From positions 4,955,501 to 5,019,500 of the forward strand of contig NZ_JBANRJ010000001.1 in NCBI RefSeq assembly GCF_037154075.1: a stretch of DNA of 64,000 nt. Direction: 5' to 3'. This stretch comes from Sphingobium aromaticiconvertens (GTDB taxonomy: Bacteria; Pseudomonadota; Alphaproteobacteria; Sphingomonadales; Sphingomonadaceae). Positions 33,328 to 43,032 of this stretch are shown in pieces. Positions within the stretch are counted from its first letter, which is position 1. Each line of letters starts with the position of its first letter. The notes below the pieces were generated by a model, which made no database searches, was not told the origin of the DNA, and saw nothing but the letters and a program-made list of their open reading frames with translations. A program made the position numbers and the translations under genes.

Positions 33328-36300
33328 GTGAAGGCGTTTTTCAACACCGCTATTGGCCGCAATTCCGTGTCAGCGCTGGCGCTGACCGTCGGCGCACTGA
33401 CCGCATCGTCCGCGCTGGCGCAGGAGGATGGCGCGAAGGAGGCCATCACCGCCGCCCCCGTCGATCCAAGCGACATCGTCGTCACCGGCACCCGCGCTTC
33501 GCTGCAATCAGCGATCGCGCGCAAGCGTAACGCGGGCACGGTGGTCGATTCGATCGTTGCGGACGATATTTCCAGCTTTCCCGACAAGAATGTGGGCGAA
33601 GCGCTGTCGCGCATCACCGGCGTTCAGCTGAACCGCGATTTCGGCGAGGGCTTTCAGGTGTCGATCCGCGGCGTCGAGCCGCAGCTCAACCGTATCGAGA
33701 TCAACGGCGTCAGTCAGCAGTCCGCCACCGGCGAACGCGGCGGCGACTTCCGTGAATTACAGGTCGAACTGGTGAAGTCGATCGACGTGTGGAAGGGCTA
33801 TACCGTCGACCTGACCGAAGGCGGCATCGGCGGCACGGTGAGCGTCGAGACGCGCCGTCCGCTGGAAATCGTCAAGCCGATTTTCGTCATCAAGGCCGAA
33901 GCCCAGCGACTGGACCTGACCGAAACCTGGAAGCCCCGCTTCAACATTACCGCCGCGCGCAGCGATTTGCTGGGCGGGCGGCTGGGCCTGTTGGTCAACG
34001 TCACCCACAATCAGGTCGACACGCGGCAGGATTATGCATCCAACACCAACTGGAACCGGCTGGCCGATTTCGACCGGTCGGGCGAAAAGACGGTCGCCAA
34101 CGCGGCTTATGCCGATTTCGGCAGCTATGAGAGTTGCGCGGGCGTGACCGGCGCGACCGCCCCGGTCGCAACCGCCAATCGGCTGGCCTGCGAAACCCAG
34201 TTTTTCGACTGGGCGCCCACGATCGCGCGCTATCGCACGCTGGACCGGACCGACAAGCGCACCTCCGCCGATTTCCAGGCGCAGTTTCGCGTCACCGACA
34301 ATTTCGACATCTGGGGCCAGACGACCATCAACAATCGCGCCCAGCGGCTGCGCGATACCAATTATTCGATCAATGCCGACCGGTTCGAGCGGTTCAACTA
34401 TGATCCGGCGCTCGCCGCCAATGGCGCTGGCGCAACGTCCCGCCCGCGCATCACGCCCGGCACCTTCACGATCGACGAAGAAAGCCACACCGTCACAAAC
34501 TGGCTGACGCAGCTCAACGGCCTGAATGTCGGCACCGCCGCCGCGCCCAATTATAATGGCGCGAACGGCATCGTCAGCGTCCAGCGCCGCGATTTCCGCT
34601 ATGACCAGAAGACCAAATATTACCAGACCGGCTTCAACTGGACGCTGGGACGGTTAAAGGCCATTGGCATGGCGTCGAGTTCCAAGGCTCGGTTGCTCAG
34701 CAACACCAATCTGGTGGGCCTGTCGACCGGCGTCAGCGGCATCACCGTCGATCGCAGCAATGACCTGGGCATTCCGATCTTCAACTTCCCCGGCAATTTC
34801 GATCCGTCGGACCCCAATGTCTATGCCGACCTGACGCGCACGGGCGCGAATGGGCAGTTGCTCAATGTGTCCGGTCCCAACGTCCAGTATCGCCCGCAGG
34901 ATTCCGGTTCGAGCGAGAAGCAACTGAAGCTGGACGTCGATTATGACACCGGCGGCCTGCTGCCCTTCATCTCCAGGATCGAGGTGGGCGGTCAATATCG
35001 CGACCAGAGCTATTATTCCTACACCGGCGGCGGCGCGCGGCTGTTGCAAGCCGCGGTGACGGCGGTGCCGGGCGCCGGCATCCCCGGATCGCCCGCCATC
35101 TACCAGACCAGCGCCAATGTCAGCACCGGGTCGGTGATCGGTCCGGTGCCAGCCTCCGGCGCGGCGGCGGGCACCATCTATCTGACGCCTCAGCAGTTCC
35201 AGCAGTTCGTGGCGAACAATGTCGGCGTGACCGGCGGCGCGCCACTGTTCACGGGCCTGAAGGGCGCCCCCGATGGCGCGCCGGACCGGCTGGCCATCCC
35301 GCTGTTCAATAATGCCGCCCTGTCGCAATATTTCGACCTGTCCGGCTTTGACCAGGACCTGGTACGTTCCGCCGATGGCCTGCCGCAAATCCCGGCCTAT
35401 ATCATCGACGAGACGATTGCGTCGGGCTACCTCAAGTTCAATTTCGATCAGGATATTGGCAGCATGAAGCTGTCGGGCAATTTCGGCCTGCGCTACACAC
35501 GGACCAAGGATAGCGGCACCAGTTCCAACACCCGCCGCGAAACCCGCATCCGCCCCGGCACCGGCCAGGTGGTGAACGGCGTGCTGATCCCGGCGGTGCT
35601 GGAAACGGTGACGACGGCGGTGCAGGAAATCTCCATCAACAACACATATGACGACTGGCTGCCCGCCATCAACCTGTCGCTGGAGCCGATTCCCAACCTG
35701 TATATCCGCGCGACCTATGCCAAAAATATGGCCCGGCCCAAGGTCACGGACCTGTCACCGTCGATCAACTGCGTGTTCGACCTGACGGATTCGGCGGGGC
35801 TGGATGACGTCTGCATGGCGGGCAATCCCGACCTGCAACCCTATCGCGCCGATCAATATGACCTGAACGTCGCCTGGTATCCCAATGCCGATACGATGGT
35901 CAGCATCGGCTATTACTACAAGGATCTGAAGAGCTTCATTGTCGGCAACCAGACCCGTTCGGGCGTGGACCTGTTCGGCGACGGCATCACCTACACCGTT
36001 CGCCAGCCGATCAACGGCTTTGGCGCACGGCTGGACGGGATCGAGGCGAGCGCCCAGACGGTGCTGAGTTTTCTGCCCGCGCCGTTCGACGGGTTCGGTG
36101 TGTCGGGTAACATCACTTACTCACGAGCGCTGGAAACCGGCCTCACCAACCAGGCGACCAATGAAGAGCTGAAGCAGTTCCCCGGCCTGTCGAAATTCAC
36201 CTACAATGCGCGTATTTTCTACGACAAGGACTGGTTGCAGGCGAGCCTGACCTATAACCGGCGCACAAGCTGGCTGGATTCCGCGTCCAGTTCCACCAAC

Positions 36301-36501
36301 GCCAACAGCCCGATCTTTCGTCGCGGCGAGACGTTCATCGACGCCAAGATCCTGTTCCGCCTGACCGACCAGTTCCAGGTGTCGGTGGAAGCGCTCAATC
36401 TGGGCAAGGAATTCAGCAAGACCTACATCGATGCGTCCAAGCCGCTGGAATATTATTATCCCGGCCGCCGCATCTTCCTGGGCGCACAGATGAAATTGTA
36501 A
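33328..36501 (+). CDS. TonB-dependent receptor, probably for rhamnogalacturonan oligosaccharides
   Basis: A 1057-residue outer-membrane receptor. GTG 33328 is chosen because GGGAGGA precedes it by 7 nt and it begins directly with a signal peptide (to ...SSALAQ, about 31); upstream in-frame codons have neither. A TonB-box-like SDIVVTGTR is followed by the plug (residues about 60-200: SFPDKNVGEALSRITGVQ, VSIRGVEPQLNRIEINGV, GGIGGTVSVETRRP) and a barrel ending YPGRRIFLGAQMKL. It belongs to the large sphingomonad/xanthomonad carbohydrate receptor type. Divergent transcription from PL11 and CE12 genes suggests RG-I fragments as cargo. A terminator follows at 36533. Confidence 0.93.
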   Translation: MKAFFNTAIGRNSVSALALTVGALTASSALAQEDGAKEAITAAPVDPSDIVVTGTRASLQSAIARKRNAGTVVDSIVADDISSFPDKNVGEALSRITGVQLNRDFGEGFQVSIRGVEPQLNRIEINGVSQQSATGERGGDFRELQVELVKSIDVWKGYTVDLTEGGIGGTVSVETRRPLEIVKPIFVIKAEAQRLDLTETWKPRFNITAARSDLLGGRLGLLVNVTHNQVDTRQDYASNTNWNRLADFDRSGEKTVANAAYADFGSYESCAGVTGATAPVATANRLACETQFFDWAPTIARYRTLDRTDKRTSADFQAQFRVTDNFDIWGQTTINNRAQRLRDTNYSINADRFERFNYDPALAANGAGATSRPRITPGTFTIDEESHTVTNWLTQLNGLNVGTAAAPNYNGANGIVSVQRRDFRYDQKTKYYQTGFNWTLGRLKAIGMASSSKARLLSNTNLVGLSTGVSGITVDRSNDLGIPIFNFPGNFDPSDPNVYADLTRTGANGQLLNVSGPNVQYRPQDSGSSEKQLKLDVDYDTGGLLPFISRIEVGGQYRDQSYYSYTGGGARLLQAAVTAVPGAGIPGSPAIYQTSANVSTGSVIGPVPASGAAAGTIYLTPQQFQQFVANNVGVTGGAPLFTGLKGAPDGAPDRLAIPLFNNAALSQYFDLSGFDQDLVRSADGLPQIPAYIIDETIASGYLKFNFDQDIGSMKLSGNFGLRYTRTKDSGTSSNTRRETRIRPGTGQVVNGVLIPAVLETVTTAVQEISINNTYDDWLPAINLSLEPIPNLYIRATYAKNMARPKVTDLSPSINCVFDLTDSAGLDDVCMAGNPDLQPYRADQYDLNVAWYPNADTMVSIGYYYKDLKSFIVGNQTRSGVDLFGDGITYTVRQPINGFGARLDGIEASAQTVLSFLPAPFDGFGVSGNITYSRALETGLTNQATNEELKQFPGLSKFTYNARIFYDKDWLQASLTYNRRTSWLDSASSSTNANSPIFRRGETFIDAKILFRLTDQFQVSVEALNLGKEFSKTYIDASKPLEYYYPGRRIFLGAQMKL

Positions 36502-36532
36502 TTGCCCCTCCCCTCCCTTGGGGGCATCCTTC

Positions 36533-36571
36533 GCGCTCGGCGGGCATCAGCCCTCCGGGCGCGTTTCTTTT
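36533..36571 (+). terminator. Terminator after the TonB receptor gene
   Basis: A 13-position stem with one mismatch and one G-T pair (36533-36545 with 36550-36562), loop ATCA, followed by GTTTCTTTT. It lies 31 nt after the stop codon. Confidence 0.78.
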
Positions 36572-36642
36572 GGAGCAAGTGCGCGCCTTAATACCAAATT
36601 GCCGCTTCCCCCCTGCGCCGGGCGGGCTTAACAGCATAAGGA

Positions 36643-37314
36643 ATGTGGCAACTTTTCCAATTTCCGCTCTGTCCCTTTTCCCGCAAGGTCCGGCTCCTGC
36701 TCGGCGAGAAAGGCGTGGGTTATGATCTGATCCGCGAATCGCCCTGGGCGATGCGGGACGAGTTTCTGGACATGAACCCCGCCGGCACCACCCCCGTCAT
36801 GATGGACGAGGAAAAGGGGATCACCCTGCTCGACAGTCAGGCAATCTGCGAATATTTCGAGGAGACGGTGGAGAAGGTGCCACTGATCTCCGGCACCGCC
36901 GCAGGACGCGCCGAAGTACGGCGGCTAACCGCCTTTTTCGACCAGAATTTCTATGCTGACGTGGTCGGCCCGCTGCTGCACGAGCGGATGAAGAAGCGGC
37001 TGGTCGAGCGGGCTTCCCCCGACGCCCGCGTGCTGCGCGAGGCGATGAAGCGGGCCAACGTCCATATGGATTATATGGATTATCTGCTGGACCATCGCAG
37101 TTGGATGGCGGGCGGCACACTGAGCCTCGCCGACATCACGGCGGCGGCGCAATTGTCGGTCGCCGACTATCTGGGCGGGATCGACTGGCAGGGACATGAA
37201 ACGGTCAAGCGCTGGTATGCCGGGTTCAAGTCGCGCCCTTCGTTCCGGCCATTGCTCTCCGAGCGGATGGAAGTGATCGTACCGCCGCCCCATTATGAGA
37301 AGCCGGATTTTTAA
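36643..37314 (+). CDS. Glutathione S-transferase family protein
   Basis: A 223-residue two-domain protein. The thioredoxin-like N-terminal half has FPLCPFSRKVRLLLGEKG with a potential catalytic Cys at about residue 10 or Ser at 13, the cis-Pro in GTTPVM and the glutathione gamma-glutamyl site LLDSQAICEYFEE. The C-terminal helical domain has LSLADITAAAQLSVADYLG. Members conjugate or reduce electrophiles with glutathione. It is a single gene behind the TonB receptor terminator, so not part of the pectin locus. The specific class is not determined. Confidence 0.92.
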   Translation: MWQLFQFPLCPFSRKVRLLLGEKGVGYDLIRESPWAMRDEFLDMNPAGTTPVMMDEEKGITLLDSQAICEYFEETVEKVPLISGTAAGRAEVRRLTAFFDQNFYADVVGPLLHERMKKRLVERASPDARVLREAMKRANVHMDYMDYLLDHRSWMAGGTLSLADITAAAQLSVADYLGGIDWQGHETVKRWYAGFKSRPSFRPLLSERMEVIVPPPHYEKPDF

Positions 37315-37386
37315 GGCTGAGGAGAAGGCGACGGGTGGATTGGAGACAGGCGGCTTGTAAGCGCGGACGCCGGAAAGCGGACCTTC

Positions 37387-37917
37387 TTACCAGATGGCGC
37401 TGACCTGCATGTCAACGCGGGTCGGAGCCGATGAAAGAAACACAACAAGCGGGTTCTTAAAGAAACCGCCGCACCCAAACAGTCCGGCCCGTATTGTAAG
37501 GGCTGAACCAACTCGATCTAATCTAACGGGTCCGCGCAGGCCTCCGATGAACGACGGCACGACATTGCGGATGAGGAACGGCTTCCCGTATTGCGCTGAT
37601 TGTGTTGGCATTTCGCCAGCCAACTCTTCTGCGTGAGTAAAGGTCAGCGCAACAATCTCCGCATCATTGAGTAGCGCAACTGCTCGCTCTCGTTGACTTT
37701 GGACGACCTCGTGGACTGCATCGTTGGGAACAGCATTTCTCTCACCCTCAAGCGGAGGGCGATTTGAGATCCAGTCGCCATACCTATCAATATCCGGCGG
37801 ACAATTAGACCAAGCTTCAATCAAGATCGGGCTTGCGGAATGCTTTTGCGCGCCTACTGGCCCATGCGCGAGAAAGATCGCCGAAGCGGCAATGAGCAGA
37901 AAATCTCTCCAGATCAT
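37387..37917 (-). CDS. Exported hypothetical protein
   Basis: A 176-residue protein with a signal peptide (MIWRDFLLIAASAIFLAHGPVGAQ, about 1-24). The mature part has three cysteines that may include a disulphide pair (SNCPPDI and FGCGGF), and the C-terminal strand LVVFLSSAPTRVDMQVSAIW. No family is recognised. Its base and codon use is visibly less GC-rich than its neighbours (for example AAT, ATT and GTT codons), which suggests a recent acquisition or weak expression. It stands alone and converges on the GST gene. Confidence 0.68.
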   Translation of the reverse strand: MIWRDFLLIAASAIFLAHGPVGAQKHSASPILIEAWSNCPPDIDRYGDWISNRPPLEGERNAVPNDAVHEVVQSQRERAVALLNDAEIVALTFTHAEELAGEMPTQSAQYGKPFLIRNVVPSFIGGLRGPVRLDRVGSALTIRAGLFGCGGFFKNPLVVFLSSAPTRVDMQVSAIW

Positions 37918-38043
37918 TTTCAGCTATTAGCTGGCACTCTCAACGGCGACAAGGACGGGTTTTGGCAATGATCGTCCGAAACTGGTCGCCCCTGATAATC
38001 CAGCGCATGTCCTCTAATGGTCGGTCCCCGCCAGTCCCACAAC

Positions 38044-39741
38044 CTAAACCCGCGCCCGCACCGCATCCTGCGCGCCATAGCGGGTCAGATAGTCCAGTTC
38101 CGCCGTCGGTCGGGCCAGATGAAAGCCCTGGAACAGCGTACAGCCGATCACGCGCAGCAGGTCCATCTGGTCCTGGCTCTCGACCCCCTCGACCACCACT
38201 TCCATGCCCAGCCCCTGGATCAGACCGACGACCGCGCTGCATATGGTGCGCGCTTCGGCGGAATGGGCGATGTCGCGGACCAGGCTGCGGTCGATCTTCA
38301 CGATGTCGACCGGCAACTCTTTCAGGCGCGACAGGTTGGAATAGCCGGTGCCGAAATCATCAATCGCGATACGCACGCCATCGGCGCGCAGCGCGGCCAG
38401 TTGCTCCAATATCCGGGTGTCCAGATCCATCGCCAGCGTCTCGGTAATCTCCAGTTCCAGCAATGACGGGGGCGTGCGGTGGGTCGCCATGGCATGGCGC
38501 AGGCGCAGGAAGAAATCGCCCTGCCCCAGTTCCCGCGTAGAAATATTGATGGCGATCCGCTGGTTCACGCCCTGCTGATGCCAGCGCGCGGCTGTCTCGC
38601 ACACCCGGTCCATCACCCAGTCGCCCAGCGCGACGATCACGCCGCTCTCTTCGGCCACCGGCACGAAAAAGCCGGGCATGATGAGGTCGCGTTCGGGATG
38701 AATCCAGCGCACCAGCGCCTCTGCCGTAACCGCGCGGCCGCTGATGATTTCGATCTGCGGCTGAAATTCCAGCAGGAACTCCTCGCGTTCCAGCGCCAGC
38801 AACAGGTCGCGCTCCAGTTCGGCTCGGTCGGATGCTTCCAGCGCCAGTTCTGTGGTGAACATTTCGGCCCGGCCCCGGCCCTCATGCTTGGCATGATACA
38901 TGGCGATGTCGGCGGCGCGCAGCAGGGCGGACAGGCTGTCGCCATGGTCGGGAAAGCAGGCGATGCCGATGGACGCGCCCAGTTCGACATGCTGGCTGCC
39001 AAGGTCGAACCGCTCGCCCAGCGCGAACTGGATGGCGCGGGCGATCCGCAGCGCCGCGTCGCGATCGGGCAGGTTGGGGAAGAACATCGTGAACTCATCA
39101 CCCGCCAGCCGCCCAATCACGGCGTCGCCGGTGCCGTTGGCGACCTGCGCCATCACCACTTCGCGCAACCGTCCGGCGACGCGCGCCAGCAACTGGTCGC
39201 CCGCCGCATGGCCCAGCGTGTCGTTGACGCCCTTAAAGCCATCAAGGTCAATGAAGAACAGGGCAGCAGGCCGCTCACCCTCCTGCTCGATCAGCAGGCG
39301 TTCGACCTGGCGGCAGAAGCTGGTGCGATTGGCAAGGCCGGTGATCTGATCGAACAGGGCCAGCGTCTGGACATGGTCCAGGTTGGTACGCACCTGGCTG
39401 AACAGGCTTTCCATCGCCACCGACAGATCGGGCAGTTCAAGGCCGATCGGGGCGGGGACGTGCGATTGCAGGTCGCCATGGGCCGCCGCCAGCAGGCGCT
39501 CAGTCGCGGCATCGATGGCAGTGGCAGTCAAGGCGGTGGTGCGCTGTGCAGAGGCCCAGCTCAGGGTGCCGCATAATATGGCGATGATCAGCGACCGGCC
39601 GATGCTCATGACATCGCCCTGATCGCCGCCCAGCAGCAACGACAGGATGAACACCACGGCGCCCGCGCCGGCGGCGAAGGCAGCCGCGCGGCTCTTCACC
39701 GTCACGCCCTGTATTGATCCTTTTGCCCCGATGTTCAACAT
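38044..39741 (-). CDS. Membrane GGDEF-EAL protein (cyclic-di-GMP turnover)
   Basis: A 565-residue protein: two N-terminal membrane helices (about 20-65), a short linker, a GGDEF domain (about 125-290) and an EAL domain (about 310-555). The cyclase signature reads AGDEF rather than GGDEF, with DGFKGVNDTLGH intact. The phosphodiesterase part has EALVRW, NISTREL, the DDFGTGYSNL loop and EGVE, so it looks competent. It may act mainly as a phosphodiesterase or be bifunctional, controlling motility and biofilm. It is a single gene upstream of the smr-mltA unit, in the same direction. Confidence 0.93.
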   Translation of the reverse strand: MLNIGAKGSIQGVTVKSRAAAFAAGAGAVVFILSLLLGGDQGDVMSIGRSLIIAILCGTLSWASAQRTTALTATAIDAATERLLAAAHGDLQSHVPAPIGLELPDLSVAMESLFSQVRTNLDHVQTLALFDQITGLANRTSFCRQVERLLIEQEGERPAALFFIDLDGFKGVNDTLGHAAGDQLLARVAGRLREVVMAQVANGTGDAVIGRLAGDEFTMFFPNLPDRDAALRIARAIQFALGERFDLGSQHVELGASIGIACFPDHGDSLSALLRAADIAMYHAKHEGRGRAEMFTTELALEASDRAELERDLLLALEREEFLLEFQPQIEIISGRAVTAEALVRWIHPERDLIMPGFFVPVAEESGVIVALGDWVMDRVCETAARWHQQGVNQRIAINISTRELGQGDFFLRLRHAMATHRTPPSLLELEITETLAMDLDTRILEQLAALRADGVRIAIDDFGTGYSNLSRLKELPVDIVKIDRSLVRDIAHSAEARTICSAVVGLIQGLGMEVVVEGVESQDQMDLLRVIGCTLFQGFHLARPTAELDYLTRYGAQDAVRARV

Positions 39742-39819
39742 CCCGCTCGCCAGCCATGCAATCGGGAGGTTATGCGGGAGGGTGGTTAAGAAAGTGTCAG
39801 TGGCTGGCGCCGCAGGCCG

Positions 39820-40365
39820 CTATTTTTTGCGACGCAATATCACATAGAGGGCGCCGTCGCCGCCGTGGCGGGGATGGGCGACGCGGACACTGGCGATGGC
39901 GTCGGCATGAGGGCTGGTCTGGAGCCAGTGGCCGATCTCGGCGCGGATCGCGCCGCGGTGGGAATTTGAACTATTATCGTTTCTTTGCCGTGGTTTGCCG
40001 GTCACGACCAGCAGCGTGCGAACCCCCTGAGCCAGCGCGCCAGCCAGCGCCCGGTTCAGGTGAAGATGGGCTGCCGTCAGGTTGTGGCCATGCAAATCGA
40101 TCGACATTTCGGGCGCCAAAGTCCCGCTCCGCACCCGCTTTTCCCAGCTACTGTCAAGCACCGGGACGGGTAAGCGAGGCGACGGGCCGTGCCGTTGCTG
40201 CGGTGCAGCGCGCGTTAACACAATGTCGTCTTTGGGCGGTGGGTGAGCGCTTGCCGGCTCAGCAGTCAGCGTTGCAGGCGCGCTCTTGCCGTGCATGATC
40301 CGAACCGTGCGCGCAACTTTGGCCCAGAGTGCCTGTTCGTCCGCTGTGAGCCTGCGCCCGGCCAC
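39820..40365 (-). CDS. Smr/MutS2-type domain protein
   Basis: A 181-residue protein with an unstructured basic N-terminus and a C-terminal Smr domain (about 85-180) bearing the IDLHGHNL motif (DxHG) and the VTGKP..GAIRAEIGHWLQ block that normally contains GxG near the C-terminal. Smr domains are nicking endonucleases acting on DNA or RNA. It is the last gene of the Tim44-like/mltA/smr unit, a common alphaproteobacterial arrangement, 9 nt after mltA. Confidence 0.9.
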   Translation of the reverse strand: MAGRRLTADEQALWAKVARTVRIMHGKSAPATLTAEPASAHPPPKDDIVLTRAAPQQRHGPSPRLPVPVLDSSWEKRVRSGTLAPEMSIDLHGHNLTAAHLHLNRALAGALAQGVRTLLVVTGKPRQRNDNSSNSHRGAIRAEIGHWLQTSPHADAIASVRVAHPRHGGDGALYVILRRKK

Positions 40366-40374
40366 CGCTCCGGC

Positions 40375-41679
40375 TTATGGGTTGCGGGCAGGGGCGCCGG
40401 AAAGGCGCGCATAAGCGCCGATCGGCAGCAGCAGCAAGGCGCTGCCCCGCGCCGACATGCCGCCCGCAATGGACCGCGCCCGATCGCCTGCGCCCCAGAA
40501 ACTGTCGAAGCGGTTGGCGCCCTTGATTGCGCCGCCGGTATCCTGTGCGATCCAGATGCCATTGGGTTCTGCCCGGTCGAGCGACAGCAGCACCGGCGCG
40601 CCCAGCGGCACATATTTTGGGTCGGTCGCGACGGTCGCTTCCGGCGTCACCGCCACGCCCAGCGCGCCCAGCGGCCCGGCGCCGGTCAGTTCACGGAAAA
40701 AGACGAAGCTCTTATTCTCGTTCATGATCGCCGCGCCCTCGACCGGATTGGCGCGCAGATAGGCCATGATGTCCTGCATCGATCCGGCCTGGATCAGCCC
40801 GCGATCCTTCATCAGCTTGCCGATGCCGGTATAGTCGCGGCCATTCTGCCCGTCATAACCGATCCGCATGACGCCGCCATCGGGCAGGCGCAGCCGTCCG
40901 CTGCCCTGCACCTGAAGGAAGAAGAACTCGATCGGATCGGCGGCCCAGGCCAGTTCCAGACGGCGCCCGGCCAGCGCGCCGCTGACGATCTGGGCGCGTT
41001 CGTCATAGGGTATGAAATTGCTGCCCTGCACCTTGCCCCGGATCGTCTTGCCCTTCAGCGCGTCGCTGAACTGGCCCAGATTGACGTCGATCAGGTCGGT
41101 GGGACGGCGATAGATCGGCACCTCATAGCCCGACCGCTGATCCCGCGATCCGCTGATCTCCGGTTCATAATAGCCGGTGACAAAGGCCTTCCCATCGCCG
41201 ACCTGCACCGCCTCGAAATAGCGGGAGAAAAAGGCCGCCGCGCTGCTTTCGGGCCAACTGCTCGCCGCCGCGCAGGCGTTGTTCCAGTCGGCGCCGCGCG
41301 TCAGGCCGCTCTGGTCGATGCGCCGCATCAGGGCAGGGCAGGAAATACGGAAGGCAGCGAGCGCCGCGAGCGCCCGTTCTCCGGACGGTATCAGCGTGTC
41401 GATCGCCGGGCCAGGCGTCAGGCCCGCCGTCACCGCGTTGGCGGTATCGGCAGACTGGACGGCGGATGGCGGCGTGACGGGCAGAGCAGGGCGCGGCGTT
41501 GCCGGAACGGGCCGCGCAGCATTTTCACCGGAAGGTCCAGTTGGCGGCGTCGGCGCGGGTCCGGTCGAACCGGGTGGGATCATGCCGCCCGAACAGGCCG
41601 ACAGCAATAGCGCCACACCCAGCGCGACGCCGGGGCGCCGCACGCCCCCCAACCCCACGCCCAACTGTCGCAGGATCAT
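40375..41679 (-). CDS. mltA: Membrane-bound lytic murein transglycosylase A
   Basis: A 434-residue lipoprotein: the lipobox LLLSACSG (Cys near residue 29) anchors it to the outer membrane, followed by a Pro/Thr-rich spacer (about 30-90). The MltA domain has VTGYYEPEISGS, IDVNLGQF, FFLQVQGSGRLRLPDGG and MRIGYDGQNGRDY, and the 3D domain has the catalytic Asp in IWIAQDTGGAIKGANRFDSFWG. It cleaves peptidoglycan glycan strands with formation of 1,6-anhydromuramic ends. Its start overlaps the Tim44-like gene stop by 4 nt. Confidence 0.95.
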   Translation of the reverse strand: MILRQLGVGLGGVRRPGVALGVALLLSACSGGMIPPGSTGPAPTPPTGPSGENAARPVPATPRPALPVTPPSAVQSADTANAVTAGLTPGPAIDTLIPSGERALAALAAFRISCPALMRRIDQSGLTRGADWNNACAAASSWPESSAAAFFSRYFEAVQVGDGKAFVTGYYEPEISGSRDQRSGYEVPIYRRPTDLIDVNLGQFSDALKGKTIRGKVQGSNFIPYDERAQIVSGALAGRRLELAWAADPIEFFFLQVQGSGRLRLPDGGVMRIGYDGQNGRDYTGIGKLMKDRGLIQAGSMQDIMAYLRANPVEGAAIMNENKSFVFFRELTGAGPLGALGVAVTPEATVATDPKYVPLGAPVLLSLDRAEPNGIWIAQDTGGAIKGANRFDSFWGAGDRARSIAGGMSARGSALLLLPIGAYARLSGAPARNP

Positions 41680-42359
41680 GCTTCGTCGGTTTCGCTGAGC
41701 TTCCAGTTGGGATCGGCGCTGCGGATATCGCGGCTGAACGTCCAGACGTCGTTGGTGCCGACCGCATCGGTCATCGACCCGGCGACGACGGTGCCATCCT
41801 TGTCGCGAGTGACGGCGGCAATGTCCGCCTCGAACCGCAGGGCGATCTCGGCCATCCGGCCATCAACGCTGGCCTCGATAATCTGCGCCTTTTCGATTCG
41901 CACGACGCGGTTGTCGAGCACATGGCCCTGCGCCTCGCGTGCGGCGATGGCTTCCTCGAACGAGGCCAGCACATCGGCATCGCACAGCCATGCCAGTTCC
42001 TCGCGATCGCCACGCCAAAAGGCTTCCAGCACCATCTTGTAGGCGGACTTGGCGCCTTCCACGAACTGCGGTACATCGAAATTGCGGTCGGCGGCGATGA
42101 GCGCACGCATGCCAGCTTCCGCACCGGGCGCGATCATACCTTCGACAAAACGCGCGGCTTCAGGCGCAGCTTCGCCAGTCGAGCGGGGCTGCAGCACCGC
42201 AACTTTGGCGCGATCATCGGCGGATCGCGGAGCGGGCTGCTGCTCGTGCCCGGTGCGCTTGCCCAGGACGGAATAGAGCCGCAACGCCAGAAAACCGGCA
42301 ATCATGGCAAGGATGACGATGGCATACACTTGGGTGGACATCCTTCGGTCAGGAAACAA
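41676..42359 (-). CDS. Tim44-like domain protein
   Basis: A 227-residue protein with one N-terminal membrane helix (about 8-28) and a C-terminal Tim44/ribosomal-L45-like domain (about 85-225: FVEGAKSAYKMVLEAFWRGDREELAWLCDADVLASFEEAI). The mitochondrial relative tethers the import motor; the bacterial protein is membrane-associated and of uncertain role. TTG 42359 has AGG 5 nt upstream; ATG 42341 is the alternative and fits the usual family start. It is first in the unit with mltA and smr and is divergent from secB, a conserved alphaproteobacterial context that fits a role in envelope protein handling. Confidence 0.9.
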   Translation of the reverse strand: MFPDRRMSTQVYAIVILAMIAGFLALRLYSVLGKRTGHEQQPAPRSADDRAKVAVLQPRSTGEAAPEAARFVEGMIAPGAEAGMRALIAADRNFDVPQFVEGAKSAYKMVLEAFWRGDREELAWLCDADVLASFEEAIAAREAQGHVLDNRVVRIEKAQIIEASVDGRMAEIALRFEADIAAVTRDKDGTVVAGSMTDAVGTNDVWTFSRDIRSADPNWKLSETDEA

Positions 42360-42512
42360 TCAAACCTGAACATAGGCATATTCGTGCAACTATTCAAATG
42401 CCCCTTCTGGCTAGCGCACGCCATTGCCCTCATCGGCCTGCACTGCTAAGCGCGCGGGCTTGGTCGACGGTTCCATACCGGGCCAGTCAACAGGGATTTT
42501 CAAGGAACGATC

Positions 42513-43016
42513 ATGGCCGACGAAGCCGATACCATCCAGAATGACGCCGTGGCCGCCAATGGTGCGGACAACAGCCCCCAGATCGCGCTGATCAGCCAGT
42601 ATGTAAAGGATCTGTCGTTCGAAAACCCGAACGCGCCGGCCGTTTACCAGTGGCAGGAACAGCCCGCAATCGACGTGCAGTTCAACATCGGCGCCGATGC
42701 CGTTGGTGAAGACGTCATCGAAGTCTCGCTGAAGATTGAGGTCAAGGCCACCACCAGCCAGGGCACCGCTTTCGCGGTCGAACTGGTCTATGGCGCACTG
42801 TTCGGCTTCCGTAACGTACCGGAGGACCAGGTTCAGCCCTTCATGCTGGCCGAAGCGCCGCGTCTTGCCTTCCCCTTCGCCCGCCGCGTGCTGGCCGATG
42901 CCGTGCGTGACGGCGGCTTCCCGCCGCTGCTGCTCGACCCCATCGATTTCGGCCAGCTCTATATGCAGCAGGCGATGGCGGCCCAGGCAACCGAGACGCC
43001 GCTCGGCAACGCCTGA
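42513..43016 (+). CDS. secB: Protein-export chaperone SecB
   Basis: A 167-residue tetrameric chaperone that keeps preproteins unfolded and hands them to SecA. ATG 42513 follows AAGGAA. Motifs: ISQYVKDLSFENPNAP, the strand block VIEVSLKIEVKA, ELVYGALFGFRNVPE and the EAPRLAFPFARRVLADAVRDGGFPPLLLDPIDF signature, then a glutamine/alanine-rich tail. It is divergent from the Tim44-like gene and upstream of murJ in the same direction. Confidence 0.97.
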   Translation: MADEADTIQNDAVAANGADNSPQIALISQYVKDLSFENPNAPAVYQWQEQPAIDVQFNIGADAVGEDVIEVSLKIEVKATTSQGTAFAVELVYGALFGFRNVPEDQVQPFMLAEAPRLAFPFARRVLADAVRDGGFPPLLLDPIDFGQLYMQQAMAAQATETPLGNA

Positions 43017-43032
43017 CATCTTGGTCCTCACG

